From: an uncultured Serinicoccus sp.
GTDB lineage: Bacteria; Actinomycetota; Actinomycetes; Actinomycetales; Dermatophilaceae
Direction of reading: 5' to 3'
Length of the DNA stretch: 64,000 nucleotides
NCBI RefSeq assembly: GCF_947487915.1
Contig: NZ_CANKYH010000003.1
Location: 124,001-188,000 of the forward strand
A program made the position numbers and the translations under genes. Below are positions 25,694 to 34,443 of the stretch, in pieces; position 1 is the first letter of the stretch; each line of letters opens with the position of its first letter. Under the pieces are notes generated by a model. It worked only from the letters and a program-made list of their open reading frames with translations, did not search any database and was not told where the DNA came from.

Positions 25694-27558
25694 CTCTCAC
25701 GAAGATTGAAACCGTACCTGCGATCGAGGGTGGTGACGTCGTCGGCGAGCTCGCGGTGAATTCGTGCGGTGTCCTCAGGAGACATGCGGGGTGCCTCTGC
25801 TCCGAACGGGACGTACAGCGCACGATGGACCAGGCGCGAACGCTTGACCTGACCCACGAGCTCCGCACCGTTGAGACTGCGTACGACGTTGGCCGCGAGG
25901 CGCGCGCTCCAGGCGAGAGGGACGTTGCGGGCCCGGCTGGCCGGCAGCTTGCTGTCCTCGTCACCATCGCTCAACGCCATCCGGTCGACCTCGAGCCAGT
26001 CGAGGACAGCGTCGAGGAACCGCTGCGGATCGGCCTTGAGGTCGTCGAACACGGCGACATGAAACGCCTCATCAGGAAAGACCTCACGGTAGTTGTCCAG
26101 CAAGGCACCGTAACGTCCGTGTTCGATCAGTTTGGGAATGCGGTCCAGGGCCTCGCTGAAGGTCGCCGGGGCGCGGCCGTGCTTACGCATGTAGAGGTAT
26201 GACGAGAAGGCCCGTTCCGCGGGATCCCGCAGAGTGACCATCATCTTCGGCGTGCCCAGCACGTCCTGAATTCGCTGTGGTGCCGTCGGATCAAAGAGGT
26301 AGTCCTGGCACACCTCTCCCACGACCCGTTCGCCGCCCGCACCCGCGAAGAAGCGGCGGTACCACTCCGTGCCGCGCTGATAGTAGCGGTCGAAGAAGTA
26401 CAAGTCCTTCGCAGGCGTGAGGAAAATGTCCGGGTGCTTGACGAGTACCTCGTGCAGCCAGGTAGAACCAGCCTTGTCCGGTCCGATGTACAAGAAGTTC
26501 GGCAGCCGGCCGACAGACTTGGCAGAGGGCTCAGACAACTGGCTGGGCGCTAGGTGGACCGGCGTGCCGCGACGGCGTCCAAGGTTGGACAGGAGCAGGT
26601 AGGGCGAGGCCACTGCGGCCACGGCCACCTGCTGAGGTCGAGACATCGAGGCCCGCCACGCCTCGTCCATGCGCAACGGCACCTCGCCCTGCTGGAACCG
26701 GGAGGGGTTTCCAGACAGGCCATGGCTGGAGGGAAGGTGGGCCACACCGTCGCCGACGTGGTCGAGGGCACCGTGTTCGACCTCGACCCCCAACTCTTGA
26801 AGAGCGGACTTGATGACGGGGCGAGGGGAGGGGATCAGGTCCTCGTACCGCACTGTGGCGGTTCGTTCTCCCAACCGTCCGAAGAGGTCGATCTCGGTCT
26901 GACAGGCCAGCCATCGGCCGGCCGCCTCGAGTGGTGCCTGGCGGTACATCGTTTCCCTGGACCTCACGGAGTGCGGGCGTGCGACGTCGCGCTTCCCCTG
27001 CGACCAGCTGACCCCGCGCACATCCCGCACAAGGTGCAGAACCCGCATGTCCATGCCCGAGCCCCGAAGGGCGAACAGGTGGGCAGGCTGCTTGCTGGCA
27101 TCGACCACGAAGTCTGCACCCGACACGGTCTGGATCGCGTTGTAGAGCCGTCGGTAGGCGTCCTGGTACTCACGCCGTGCCCGCGCGAAGTCTGTCCGAT
27201 GAAGCACCTTGAGGTGAGCCGGGATGTGCCGTTGCCGCGCCACCCTCTGCTGCAGGACGGAGACCTCGACCAACGGTGCGTTGGACCAGCCACCCCAACC
27301 GTAGTCGCCGACCGCAGTCCAGAAGGGACAGGCCGAGAAGACGCGCCCGCAACCGCAGAGCTCGTCACCCGCATGGACCCTGCGGAAGATGTCGGTCACC
27401 TCACCCACGTTGACGAGGTTCGGCATGGAACCGAGAAGTCGCTCGAGCAGGGTGCTGCCCGATCGTCCTGACCCTGCGATGTAGAGGACGTTCGGTCGGC
27501 TCTCTGTCGGCACAGAAATACTTCCCTCCTGAGTGGACGACGCCATGTCAGTCGACAT
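25675..27558 (-). CDS. Two-domain (tandem) sulfotransferase
   Basis: A 627-aa protein with two complete sulfotransferase domains. Domain 1 (about 22-335) has 5'-PSB AGSGRSGSTLLERLL near residue 28 and 3'-PB LVRDVRGVSWS near 177; it also holds CGCGRVFSACPFW, a Cys-rich segment. Domain 2 (about 352-627) has IGPDKAGSTWLHEVL near 358 and LRDPAERAFSSY near 443. The two halves are clearly not copies of one another: domain 1 resembles the Sulfotransfer_3 type and domain 2 the heparan type, so this is a fusion, not a duplication. The ATG at 27558 follows AAAGGAGA. It overlaps the upstream membrane-protein gene by 11 nt. Confidence 0.85.
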   Translation of the reverse strand: MSTDMASSTQEGSISVPTESRPNVLYIAGSGRSGSTLLERLLGSMPNLVNVGEVTDIFRRVHAGDELCGCGRVFSACPFWTAVGDYGWGGWSNAPLVEVSVLQQRVARQRHIPAHLKVLHRTDFARARREYQDAYRRLYNAIQTVSGADFVVDASKQPAHLFALRGSGMDMRVLHLVRDVRGVSWSQGKRDVARPHSVRSRETMYRQAPLEAAGRWLACQTEIDLFGRLGERTATVRYEDLIPSPRPVIKSALQELGVEVEHGALDHVGDGVAHLPSSHGLSGNPSRFQQGEVPLRMDEAWRASMSRPQQVAVAAVASPYLLLSNLGRRRGTPVHLAPSQLSEPSAKSVGRLPNFLYIGPDKAGSTWLHEVLVKHPDIFLTPAKDLYFFDRYYQRGTEWYRRFFAGAGGERVVGEVCQDYLFDPTAPQRIQDVLGTPKMMVTLRDPAERAFSSYLYMRKHGRAPATFSEALDRIPKLIEHGRYGALLDNYREVFPDEAFHVAVFDDLKADPQRFLDAVLDWLEVDRMALSDGDEDSKLPASRARNVPLAWSARLAANVVRSLNGAELVGQVKRSRLVHRALYVPFGAEAPRMSPEDTARIHRELADDVTTLDRRYGFNLRERWGWTA

Positions 27559-28363
27559 CTCGTCTCCTTTGCAGCAACCCAAAGTACGCGACGAGCAGCA
27601 AGAACCCGACGAAGGCCTCGTGTGACCTACCCAGGTAGTTCAGCATGAGCGGAAGCACCGAGTCTCCTGCGCGTGCTTCCTGGCCCAGTCCGGAAACGAT
27701 AACGGGCACCAGGGCCAGACCCAGGAGGGTGGGAAGCACCCCTGAACGTCCACGCTCCGAGCGGTCGAGGATCCATGGACAGGTGAGATCGAGCACGATC
27801 GGGGCCAAGAAGACGAGGGCCATCATCTCGGCCATGGAGATGACCCAGTTGACCGACTCGAGCTGGACCCCGGGCTGCGGATCCCCGGCCCAGAGTCCGA
27901 GGGCGACAGTGATCAGAACGACGACGGAGACACCGACGGGAGCCCATCGGGCGAGCGGACGGGACAGGGTGACATAGGGCACCAACACGGCCAGCGCCAG
28001 GGCTGGCTCGTTCAGGGTGGCGATGGAGGATCGCAGCCCCTCGGTCGACAGCATCCACCACCCGAGGACGGCAAAGGCTAACCCGACCCCAGACGCAACC
28101 ATCAGTCTGTGGGAGCCGCGTGGCAGTCGCGGCAGGGCGAAGTGGATCCAGGCACCCAGCAAGAGGGCGAAGAAGTATCCCTCCGAGTTGTAGGCGAACG
28201 TACTGGCTATCGCTTCCGGGAGAACCTGTGCGGGCAGCCCGAGGACGATCGCCAGGAGGCAGAGGGAGAGCCCACCGTAGAAGACCCAACTGACGACGAG
28301 CCTCCATGACTGAAGAGCCTGCGGGGGCCGCACCGACAGGCGAGAGCCGCTCACTCGCCGCAC
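27548..28363 (-). CDS. Multi-pass membrane protein of unknown function
   Basis: A 271-aa hydrophobic protein with about seven or eight predicted helices; I do not recognise the family. Notable segments are FAYNSEGYFFALLLGAWIHF after helix 1, LSTEGLRSSIATLNEP, and VNWVISMAEMMALVFLAP; it ends in the basic tail QRRRDVD. The GTG at 28363 has GGAGGG 6 nt upstream. It is coupled to the lipoprotein gene before it (13-nt overlap) and the two-domain sulfotransferase after it (11 nt). A role in transfer, acylation or export of the modified glycan is possible but not shown. Confidence 0.7.
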   Translation of the reverse strand: MRRVSGSRLSVRPPQALQSWRLVVSWVFYGGLSLCLLAIVLGLPAQVLPEAIASTFAYNSEGYFFALLLGAWIHFALPRLPRGSHRLMVASGVGLAFAVLGWWMLSTEGLRSSIATLNEPALALAVLVPYVTLSRPLARWAPVGVSVVVLITVALGLWAGDPQPGVQLESVNWVISMAEMMALVFLAPIVLDLTCPWILDRSERGRSGVLPTLLGLALVPVIVSGLGQEARAGDSVLPLMLNYLGRSHEAFVGFLLLVAYFGLLQRRRDVD

Positions 28364-29070
28364 CCGACGCCCTCCACGGCCGCCTGCGTCGGCAGCTGCT
28401 CGATCAGGACGTCTGCCTCGCTCAGGTAGGCCGCCTCCTCGTCCGCGAGTCCCTGCTGCGAAGCAGCCAGTGCGTTGTCCCAGTGCTGCAGGATGACTTC
28501 GGCGCGGCGGATGTCCTCGGCGGCACCCGGGTACTGATCCTGCAGCCCGGTCCAGATGCCGACCTGATCGCTGAGGGCAACGACGGTGAGCTGCATTCCC
28601 TCGCCGATCTGACCATCGACGAGAGAGGCCTCACGCCGCCCCTGGAAGTACTCCTGGGTCAGATCGCACAGCGTCTGCAACTCCTGGGGCGCCGGCTCCG
28701 GGACGTCCTCGTACTCGAACTCCCCGACCGCAGTCGGCTCTGCGGCGGTCGTGACCGTGACCGGCGCCGAGCTCTCACCCTCACGAGCGCCATCAGCGCC
28801 GGAACCGCCAACGTCTCCGTCCCCGGCGGACGTGGGGCTCGCACCCGCATCGGCGTTCGCGCTGGGCTCGGCAGTGTCGGTGCCGGTCGATTCGCCCGCC
28901 ACCTCGGAGCCCGCGGCTGTGGGCGAGGCCGTCGATGCAGCCGGATTCTCGCCTGTCTCGGTCCCGGTGCAGCCGGCGAGGGCCAGCGACGCGGTCAGCA
29001 GGGAGGCGACGACGACTCGCCGGAGACCTCGTGGCACGGTGTGGGGGCTCATCACCTGATTGTCCGTCAT
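28351..29070 (-). CDS. Lipoprotein with acidic Ser/Thr/Ala-rich linker
   Basis: A 239-aa secreted lipoprotein. The signal peptide is VVVASLLTASLALAGC, with lipobox LAGC placing the lipidated Cys near residue 34. About 80 residues of low-complexity Thr/Ala/Ser/Gly/Glu spacer follow, then a mainly helical C-terminal domain (about 125-239) with two Cys residues (LQTLCDLTQEYF and the terminal GVGCGE) that could pair. No known fold was recognised. The ATG overlaps the stop of the giant PKD-protein gene (ATGA), so it belongs to that operon. Confidence 0.75.
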   Translation of the reverse strand: MTDNQVMSPHTVPRGLRRVVVASLLTASLALAGCTGTETGENPAASTASPTAAGSEVAGESTGTDTAEPSANADAGASPTSAGDGDVGGSGADGAREGESSAPVTVTTAAEPTAVGEFEYEDVPEPAPQELQTLCDLTQEYFQGRREASLVDGQIGEGMQLTVVALSDQVGIWTGLQDQYPGAAEDIRRAEVILQHWDNALAASQQGLADEEAAYLSEADVLIEQLPTQAAVEGVGCGE

Positions 29071-32000
29071 GCCTCGTCCGGTGCGAGGACGAGGGTGACG
29101 ACCATCGAGCGCGGGGACTGAGGCGTGCTCGTGGCCACCAGGCTCGGATAGGTGCCCGGACCTGAGGTGTCGTCGACCAGCAGCGACGACACGCGCCCAC
29201 CACCGGCACCCACCTGCGTCGACCGGACCTCAACACCCGACGGGGCCTGCCAGGCCGTCGTCGAGCTCGAACGGTCCGACCAGTAGGTCACCACCGTACG
29301 ACCCGGGCCAGCCACCTCCACCTCCGCACTCGGGTGCTGAGTCTGATTCACCAGTGCGACGTCGGCCATCGCCTCGATCGGATCAGCCCCGACACCGCGG
29401 TACACCGACATGGTCATGTCCGTCTTCGTCCAGTCCGTCACGTCCAAGGTGATGAGCTCATCGCTCTCCGCACCCGTAGCCACCCTGGAGTAGACCACGA
29501 CGTTCTGCGGACCGTTGTCCAGCCGGGTCAGGACCTCCCACTCCCCGATACCGGTCGGCGGAGCAGGGTCGCGGTCCTTGCTCATCACCACGTGCAGGAG
29601 AAGCAGGTCACCCTCCTCCACGCCCGCAGGCACCCGCATGGACGAGGTGTTCCCATGCGTCTGCACAGCGGCACTGGTCACGAACGCCGGCGCGCTCACC
29701 GGGGCATCCGACACCGTCACCTCCTGGGTGGCCGTGCCCTGCGCGCCCTCGTCATCGGTCACCGTCAAAGTCACCGTGTACGTCCCGGACTCCGCGTACG
29801 AGTGCTCCGCGGTCACACCGGTCGCAGACCCACCATCACCGAAGTCCCACTCATAGGACACGACCTCACCATCCGGATCAGACGACCCCGACGCATCCAC
29901 AGCGCACATCAGCTGATCGCACGGCGGGAGGGTGAACGCGGCACTGGGTGCCACGTTCGCCGGGGGCGGGCTGTCACCCGGTGCGAGGACGAGGGTGACG
30001 ACCATCGAGCGCGGGGACTGAGGCGTGCTCGTGGCCACCAGGCTCGGATAGGTGCCCGGACCTGAGGTGTCGTCGACCAGCAGCGACGACACGCGCCCAC
30101 CACCGGCACCCACCTGCGTCGACCGGACCTCAACACCCGACGGGGCCTGCCAGGCCGTCGTCGAGCTCGAACGGTCCGACCAGTAGGTCACCACCGTACG
30201 ACCCGGGCCAGCCACCTCCACCTCCGCACTCGGGTGCTGAGTCTGATTCACCAGTGCGACGTCGGCCATCGCCTCGATCGGATCAGCCCCGACACCGCGG
30301 TACACCGACATGGTCATGTCCGTCTTCGTCCAGTCCGTCACGTCCAAGGTGAAGAGCTCATCGCTCTCCGCACCCGTAGCCACCCTGGAGTAGACCACGA
30401 CGTTCTGCGGACCGTTGTCCAGCCGGGTCAGGACCTCCCACTCCCCGATACCGGTCGGCGGAGCAGGGTCGCGGTCCTTGCTCATCACCACGTGCAGGAG
30501 AAGCAGGTCACCCTCCTCCACGCCCGCAGGCACCCGCATGGACGAGGTGTTCCCATGCGTCTGCACAGCGGCACTGGTCACGAACGCCGGCGCGCTCACC
30601 GGGGCATCCGACACCGTCACCTCCTGGGTGGCCGTGCCCTGCGCGCCCTCGTCATCGGTCACCGTCAAAGTCACCGTGTACGTCCCGGACTCCGCGTACG
30701 AGTGCTCCGCGGTCACACCGGTCGCAGACCCACCATCACCGAAGTCCCACTCATAGGACACGACCTCACCATCCGGATCAGACGACCCCGACGCATCCAC
30801 AGCGAGATCAAGCCCGGCGGAGTCGGCCGTGAGCGACGCCGACGGGGAGGCGTTGGCCGCCTCGACCGTGACCTCTTCGGTGGCCGTGCCGGTCGCACCG
30901 TCGTCGTCCGTCACGGTCAGCGTCACGGTGTAGGTGCCGTCCTCGGCGTAGGTGTGTTCGGTCGTCACACCCGTTCCCGTCCCACCGTCACCGAAGTCCC
31001 AATCGTGGGAGACGATCTCGCCGTCGGAGTCCGTCGACCCCGAGCCATCGACGGCGATCATCAGGCCCGTCGCCTCGACGCTCAGCGCCGCGTTCGGCTC
31101 GACGTTGGCGAGCGAGACCGTGACGTCCTGAGCGACCAGGTTGGTCGCGTCGTTGTCATCGGTGACCGTGAGGGACACGGTGTACGTGCCGGCCTCGGCG
31201 TAGGTGTGCTCCACCGTGTCGCCTGTGCCCGACTCGCCGTCGCCGAAGTCCCACTGATAGGCGACGATCACTCCGTCGGGGTCGCTGGAGCCGGTGGCGT
31301 CGAAACTCGCGTCGAGACCGGTCGAATCGAAGATGAAGTCCGCCATCGGACTCTCGTTCTCGAAGACGACCGTCACCTCCTGGGTGGTGATGTCAGTCGC
31401 ACCCTCGTCGTCAGTGACCGTCAGCGAGACCTGGTAGGTGCCTGCCTCGTCGTAGGTGTGCTCGGCCTCGACACCCTCGGCCGTCCCACCGTCACCGAAG
31501 TCCCATCCGTAAGACACGATCTCCCCGTCGGAGTCGCTGGAGCCGGAGGCGTCGAAGGACGCGGTCAGGCTCGTCGAGGTCGAGTCGAACGAAGCGACCG
31601 GGTCGACGTTGGGTGCGGGGGGCGGGTCTCCCGGACCCGGGAACACGGCGCGGAACGCCCAGTTCACCCCGTCCACCTCGGGGCCGCTGACGACCTCGGA
31701 TGTGCCGGAGACGGACGTGCCGTCCAGGTCGATCCGCGAGAGGTTGCCGGTCTCGGCCGTGGCGAAGTAGAGAGACCCACTCTCCTGGTCAACGAAGATC
31801 CCGGACGGTGACGGGGCGGAGAAGCCGGAGACCGTGCGCTCTGCCGGGTAGATCACCCCGCTGTCTGGGCTGAACGAACGGTAGTACAGCTGGTTCGAAC
31901 CCGCTCGGGTGTAGTAGAGCCGGCCGTCGTCGTAGGTCATGCCGGTCAGGCTCGGGATCTGCGCGTAGAAATTAGGCCGGTTGCCGCGGAACGTCTGGCC

Positions 32001-34211
32001 GGAGCCGGTGTCGACGTCCACCCAGTCCGGGTCGTTGTACGGGTCGATCAGGACCGGATCGCCGTAATCGGTCCCGTCGAAGGTCCGCCGCACGAAGCTG
32101 CCGTCGGCCATGCCGTAGAACAGGTCGCCGTCGATCATGGTGGCCCCGCGGACCTGCTGCCAGTCGATGTCACCCGCCGGTGCCGGCTGCGCCGGGAAAG
32201 GCGACTCGTCGCCCTCGAAGTAGAGGTAGCTGAGCCCGGTGTCGTCAGCAGGCGGCTCGGCACCGCCACCACGCCGCACGATCTCGATCCCGTTGATCAG
32301 CGGGTTTTCAGTCACATGTCCGAAGGCGATGTCGACGGTCCCGTCCGAGGTGATGTCGAACGACTTCATCGTACCGACGTCGTGGCCGACGTCCGCGCTG
32401 ATGTCGTAGTCGTCGAGCACGGTGGTGCCTTCGAGCTGAACGTCGAAGCGCCGCTCGCCAGGGTCGTTGGTGCAGGTGCACCGGTTGGCGAGGTATAGGC
32501 GAACGCTGATGTCCTCACCGGCCGGGATCGGGATGGCCCAGGTCATCTCGGGGTCACCATTCGGGTCCCACCGTTCGGACTCGTAGAGCGCCCTGGGCGC
32601 AGACGCCGGGACGTTCGGCGTGACGGTCGGGACGGCCCCGTAGGCGGCGGCGTTGCTGCCGCTGTTGCGCACGTCGCTCGCGGAGTCGGTGTCGGCGCGC
32701 CACGACGGACCACCGTCGAAGGCCGGGATCGCCGGACCGCCCGCGTTCACGCGGAACAGCGCGTCGGCGCCGTCCCCGGCACCCGTTTCCGCCCGGTAAA
32801 CATTGGAAGGGAGCGATCCGCTCTCGCCGGCACCGAGCTCATACCCTCCACTGAGCGGGAAGAAGGCGATACCGGGACGCCAATCGTCGCGGTCACCGAT
32901 CCAGTTGGTGTCGTGCCCGACCCAAAGTCCTTGGTCGGTGGCCAGGAGTGCCTCAGCTCCTGCCCCACGCGGGTTGCGACCGGGATTCCAGTCGATGAGG
33001 ACGCCATTGCCAGGGTCCACGGCACCGATCCCGGGCCGCGGAACGGCTCCGGGGTTCGGGTTGTCCCTCCCGTTGAGGTTGTTCATCCACCGCTGGTGCC
33101 CTCCCGTGTAAACGGCAGCGCCGCTCGAGGCGACGCTGAGGAGGGTGTCTCCACCCGTCTCATCGATCCACTCCGGTCGGATGTCGTCTCCCGTCGCCTC
33201 AGGATCGAAACGGGTGAGTGTGTCGCACAACGTGCCAGGGAACGGCCCGCCGGTCGTGGCCACCGAGAAGTACTCACTGTCCGGCGAGAAGTGGACGTCG
33301 CGGACGTAGGAGTCGAAGGCGCCAGAGGCGCATCTGGCCTCGTACCCCCGGGCCCGCCAGTCAGTGCGCAACGCCGCGGTCTCCCCGGAGATGTCCATGA
33401 GCGCCAGCTGGTCGCGTGGCGACCCGTCGACCGTCGTGAAGTTCCCCATGACCGCCAGGTGCTGACCTTCGGGATCGATGGTGAGCGACTTGGGACCGAC
33501 CGGTGCCTTGGCGCCACTGGACCCCGGAAACCAGTTGTGGTTCCCCGCCACGGTTGCTGTCATGAAACCGTCGACCGCTCCGGTGGTGGGGTTCATCGTC
33601 ACCAGTCCGCCGCGAGGCTGGTTGTTGACGCTGGTGAAAGAGCCGCCAACGAAGAGCCGACCGTCGCGCAGCACGACGTCCTGAACTGCCCCATTGGTGC
33701 GCACCGGGGTGAATGAACTCACTCGCGCCCCGGTCTGGGCGTCGAGCAGGAACAGCTTGCCCGTCACGCCGTCGATGCCCTGGAACGTGCCTCCGACGTA
33801 GACGGTGCCAGGTGTGGGTCCAGGCTCCACCGCCCGGACATCGCCGACGATGCTGGGGTCGAAGCCGGTGTTGATCGCACCGCTCGTCGCGTTGAACGAG
33901 ACGATGCTGCTTCGGCTGAGAACGGGTGATCCGTTGCTGCCGGCTATCTCTGCGAACCGCCCGCCGGCCACCACGCTCTGGCCTGTCTGTGCGATGTCGA
34001 AGACGCGCCCGTCCCGGATCTGCGGGGTCCAGTTCGTCGACGACTCGGACACGATCGCGTCATGAGGTATGACGTCCGGGACCACCGTGGGAATGGCGAT
34101 CCCCACGGCTGACGGCTCGGGGACTGCAGCGGCGCCCTGAGTTCCCCCTAGCGTGAGCCCCAGGACGGTGGAAGCGAGCAGGGCGGTAACACGTTGTGCA
34201 ATGGAGTGCAT
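29067..34211 (-). CDS. Giant secreted protein: beta-propeller, malectin and five PKD domains
   Basis: A 1714-aa exported protein. The order is a signal peptide ending near GTQGAAA; a propeller-like N-terminal region (about 30-500) with repeated VVAGGRF, VYVGGTF and LFVGGSF blades; a malectin-like carbohydrate-binding domain (about 545-680, RLYLANRCTCTNDPGERRFD); and a second propeller-like region (about 690-900). Four PKD domains follow, each with a WDFGDG core, then a beta-rich domain (PAFVTSAAVQTHGN), a fifth PKD domain and a second copy of the beta-rich domain. There is no LPXTG or membrane anchor. It likely binds or displays surface glycans as an adhesin or matrix protein. It is the first gene of an operon with two sulfotransferase genes. 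The ATG at 34211 was chosen over a TTG at 34226. Confidence 0.85.
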   Translation of the reverse strand: MHSIAQRVTALLASTVLGLTLGGTQGAAAVPEPSAVGIAIPTVVPDVIPHDAIVSESSTNWTPQIRDGRVFDIAQTGQSVVAGGRFAEIAGSNGSPVLSRSSIVSFNATSGAINTGFDPSIVGDVRAVEPGPTPGTVYVGGTFQGIDGVTGKLFLLDAQTGARVSSFTPVRTNGAVQDVVLRDGRLFVGGSFTSVNNQPRGGLVTMNPTTGAVDGFMTATVAGNHNWFPGSSGAKAPVGPKSLTIDPEGQHLAVMGNFTTVDGSPRDQLALMDISGETAALRTDWRARGYEARCASGAFDSYVRDVHFSPDSEYFSVATTGGPFPGTLCDTLTRFDPEATGDDIRPEWIDETGGDTLLSVASSGAAVYTGGHQRWMNNLNGRDNPNPGAVPRPGIGAVDPGNGVLIDWNPGRNPRGAGAEALLATDQGLWVGHDTNWIGDRDDWRPGIAFFPLSGGYELGAGESGSLPSNVYRAETGAGDGADALFRVNAGGPAIPAFDGGPSWRADTDSASDVRNSGSNAAAYGAVPTVTPNVPASAPRALYESERWDPNGDPEMTWAIPIPAGEDISVRLYLANRCTCTNDPGERRFDVQLEGTTVLDDYDISADVGHDVGTMKSFDITSDGTVDIAFGHVTENPLINGIEIVRRGGGAEPPADDTGLSYLYFEGDESPFPAQPAPAGDIDWQQVRGATMIDGDLFYGMADGSFVRRTFDGTDYGDPVLIDPYNDPDWVDVDTGSGQTFRGNRPNFYAQIPSLTGMTYDDGRLYYTRAGSNQLYYRSFSPDSGVIYPAERTVSGFSAPSPSGIFVDQESGSLYFATAETGNLSRIDLDGTSVSGTSEVVSGPEVDGVNWAFRAVFPGPGDPPPAPNVDPVASFDSTSTSLTASFDASGSSDSDGEIVSYGWDFGDGGTAEGVEAEHTYDEAGTYQVSLTVTDDEGATDITTQEVTVVFENESPMADFIFDSTGLDASFDATGSSDPDGVIVAYQWDFGDGESGTGDTVEHTYAEAGTYTVSLTVTDDNDATNLVAQDVTVSLANVEPNAALSVEATGLMIAVDGSGSTDSDGEIVSHDWDFGDGGTGTGVTTEHTYAEDGTYTVTLTVTDDDGATGTATEEVTVEAANASPSASLTADSAGLDLAVDASGSSDPDGEVVSYEWDFGDGGSATGVTAEHSYAESGTYTVTLTVTDDEGAQGTATQEVTVSDAPVSAPAFVTSAAVQTHGNTSSMRVPAGVEEGDLLLLHVVMSKDRDPAPPTGIGEWEVLTRLDNGPQNVVVYSRVATGAESDELFTLDVTDWTKTDMTMSVYRGVGADPIEAMADVALVNQTQHPSAEVEVAGPGRTVVTYWSDRSSSTTAWQAPSGVEVRSTQVGAGGGRVSSLLVDDTSGPGTYPSLVATSTPQSPRSMVVTLVLAPGDSPPPANVAPSAAFTLPPCDQLMCAVDASGSSDPDGEVVSYEWDFGDGGSATGVTAEHSYAESGTYTVTLTVTDDEGAQGTATQEVTVSDAPVSAPAFVTSAAVQTHGNTSSMRVPAGVEEGDLLLLHVVMSKDRDPAPPTGIGEWEVLTRLDNGPQNVVVYSRVATGAESDELITLDVTDWTKTDMTMSVYRGVGADPIEAMADVALVNQTQHPSAEVEVAGPGRTVVTYWSDRSSSTTAWQAPSGVEVRSTQVGAGGGRVSSLLVDDTSGPGTYPSLVATSTPQSPRSMVVTLVLAPDEA
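29078..29904. repeat. 827-bp direct repeat, copy 1
   Basis: Identical to 29978-30804 except for one base (29453 T versus 30353 A, Ile versus Phe in the protein). The repeat period is 900 bp. It encodes a PKD domain plus the adjoining beta-rich domain at the C-terminus of the giant surface protein. Confidence 0.97.
29978..30804. repeat. 827-bp direct repeat, copy 2
   Basis: Second copy of the 827-bp in-frame duplication, with one mismatch to 29078-29904. The intervening 73 bp and the flanking PKD sequence are not duplicated. Near identity at silent positions implies a recent duplication or gene conversion. Confidence 0.97.
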
Positions 34212-34443
34212 GGGATCCCACTTCAATCTGATGGTGCGGCACGACGCCCGGAGGCGGCCCCTGTGAAGGCCTGACAGACGAAGGGTACGCTGCTTTACCC
34301 TGGATGCGAGGAATCGTTATCCAACCGTGACCTTGGCCTGGGTGTGCCCACTCTCTCCGCCCAAAGTGGCGCTACCAAAGGTCAAGAGTTCGTCAGAAGG
34401 CTCGCGGATCTGGTGTGATGGAGCGGAACACAGGAGAGCGGCT

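Noticed and set aside
30234..31811. Long plus-strand open frame of 525 codons opposite the PKD protein
   Set aside because: It is antisense to the repeated PKD region, consists of Arg/His-rich sequence with duplicated blocks mirroring the 827-bp repeat, and shows no family signature.
13491..34211. Insertion sequences or integrase marking the polysaccharide island as a mobile element
   Set aside because: No transposase, integrase, terminal inverted repeat or tRNA-adjacent direct repeat was found; island status rests only on composition and motif scarcity.
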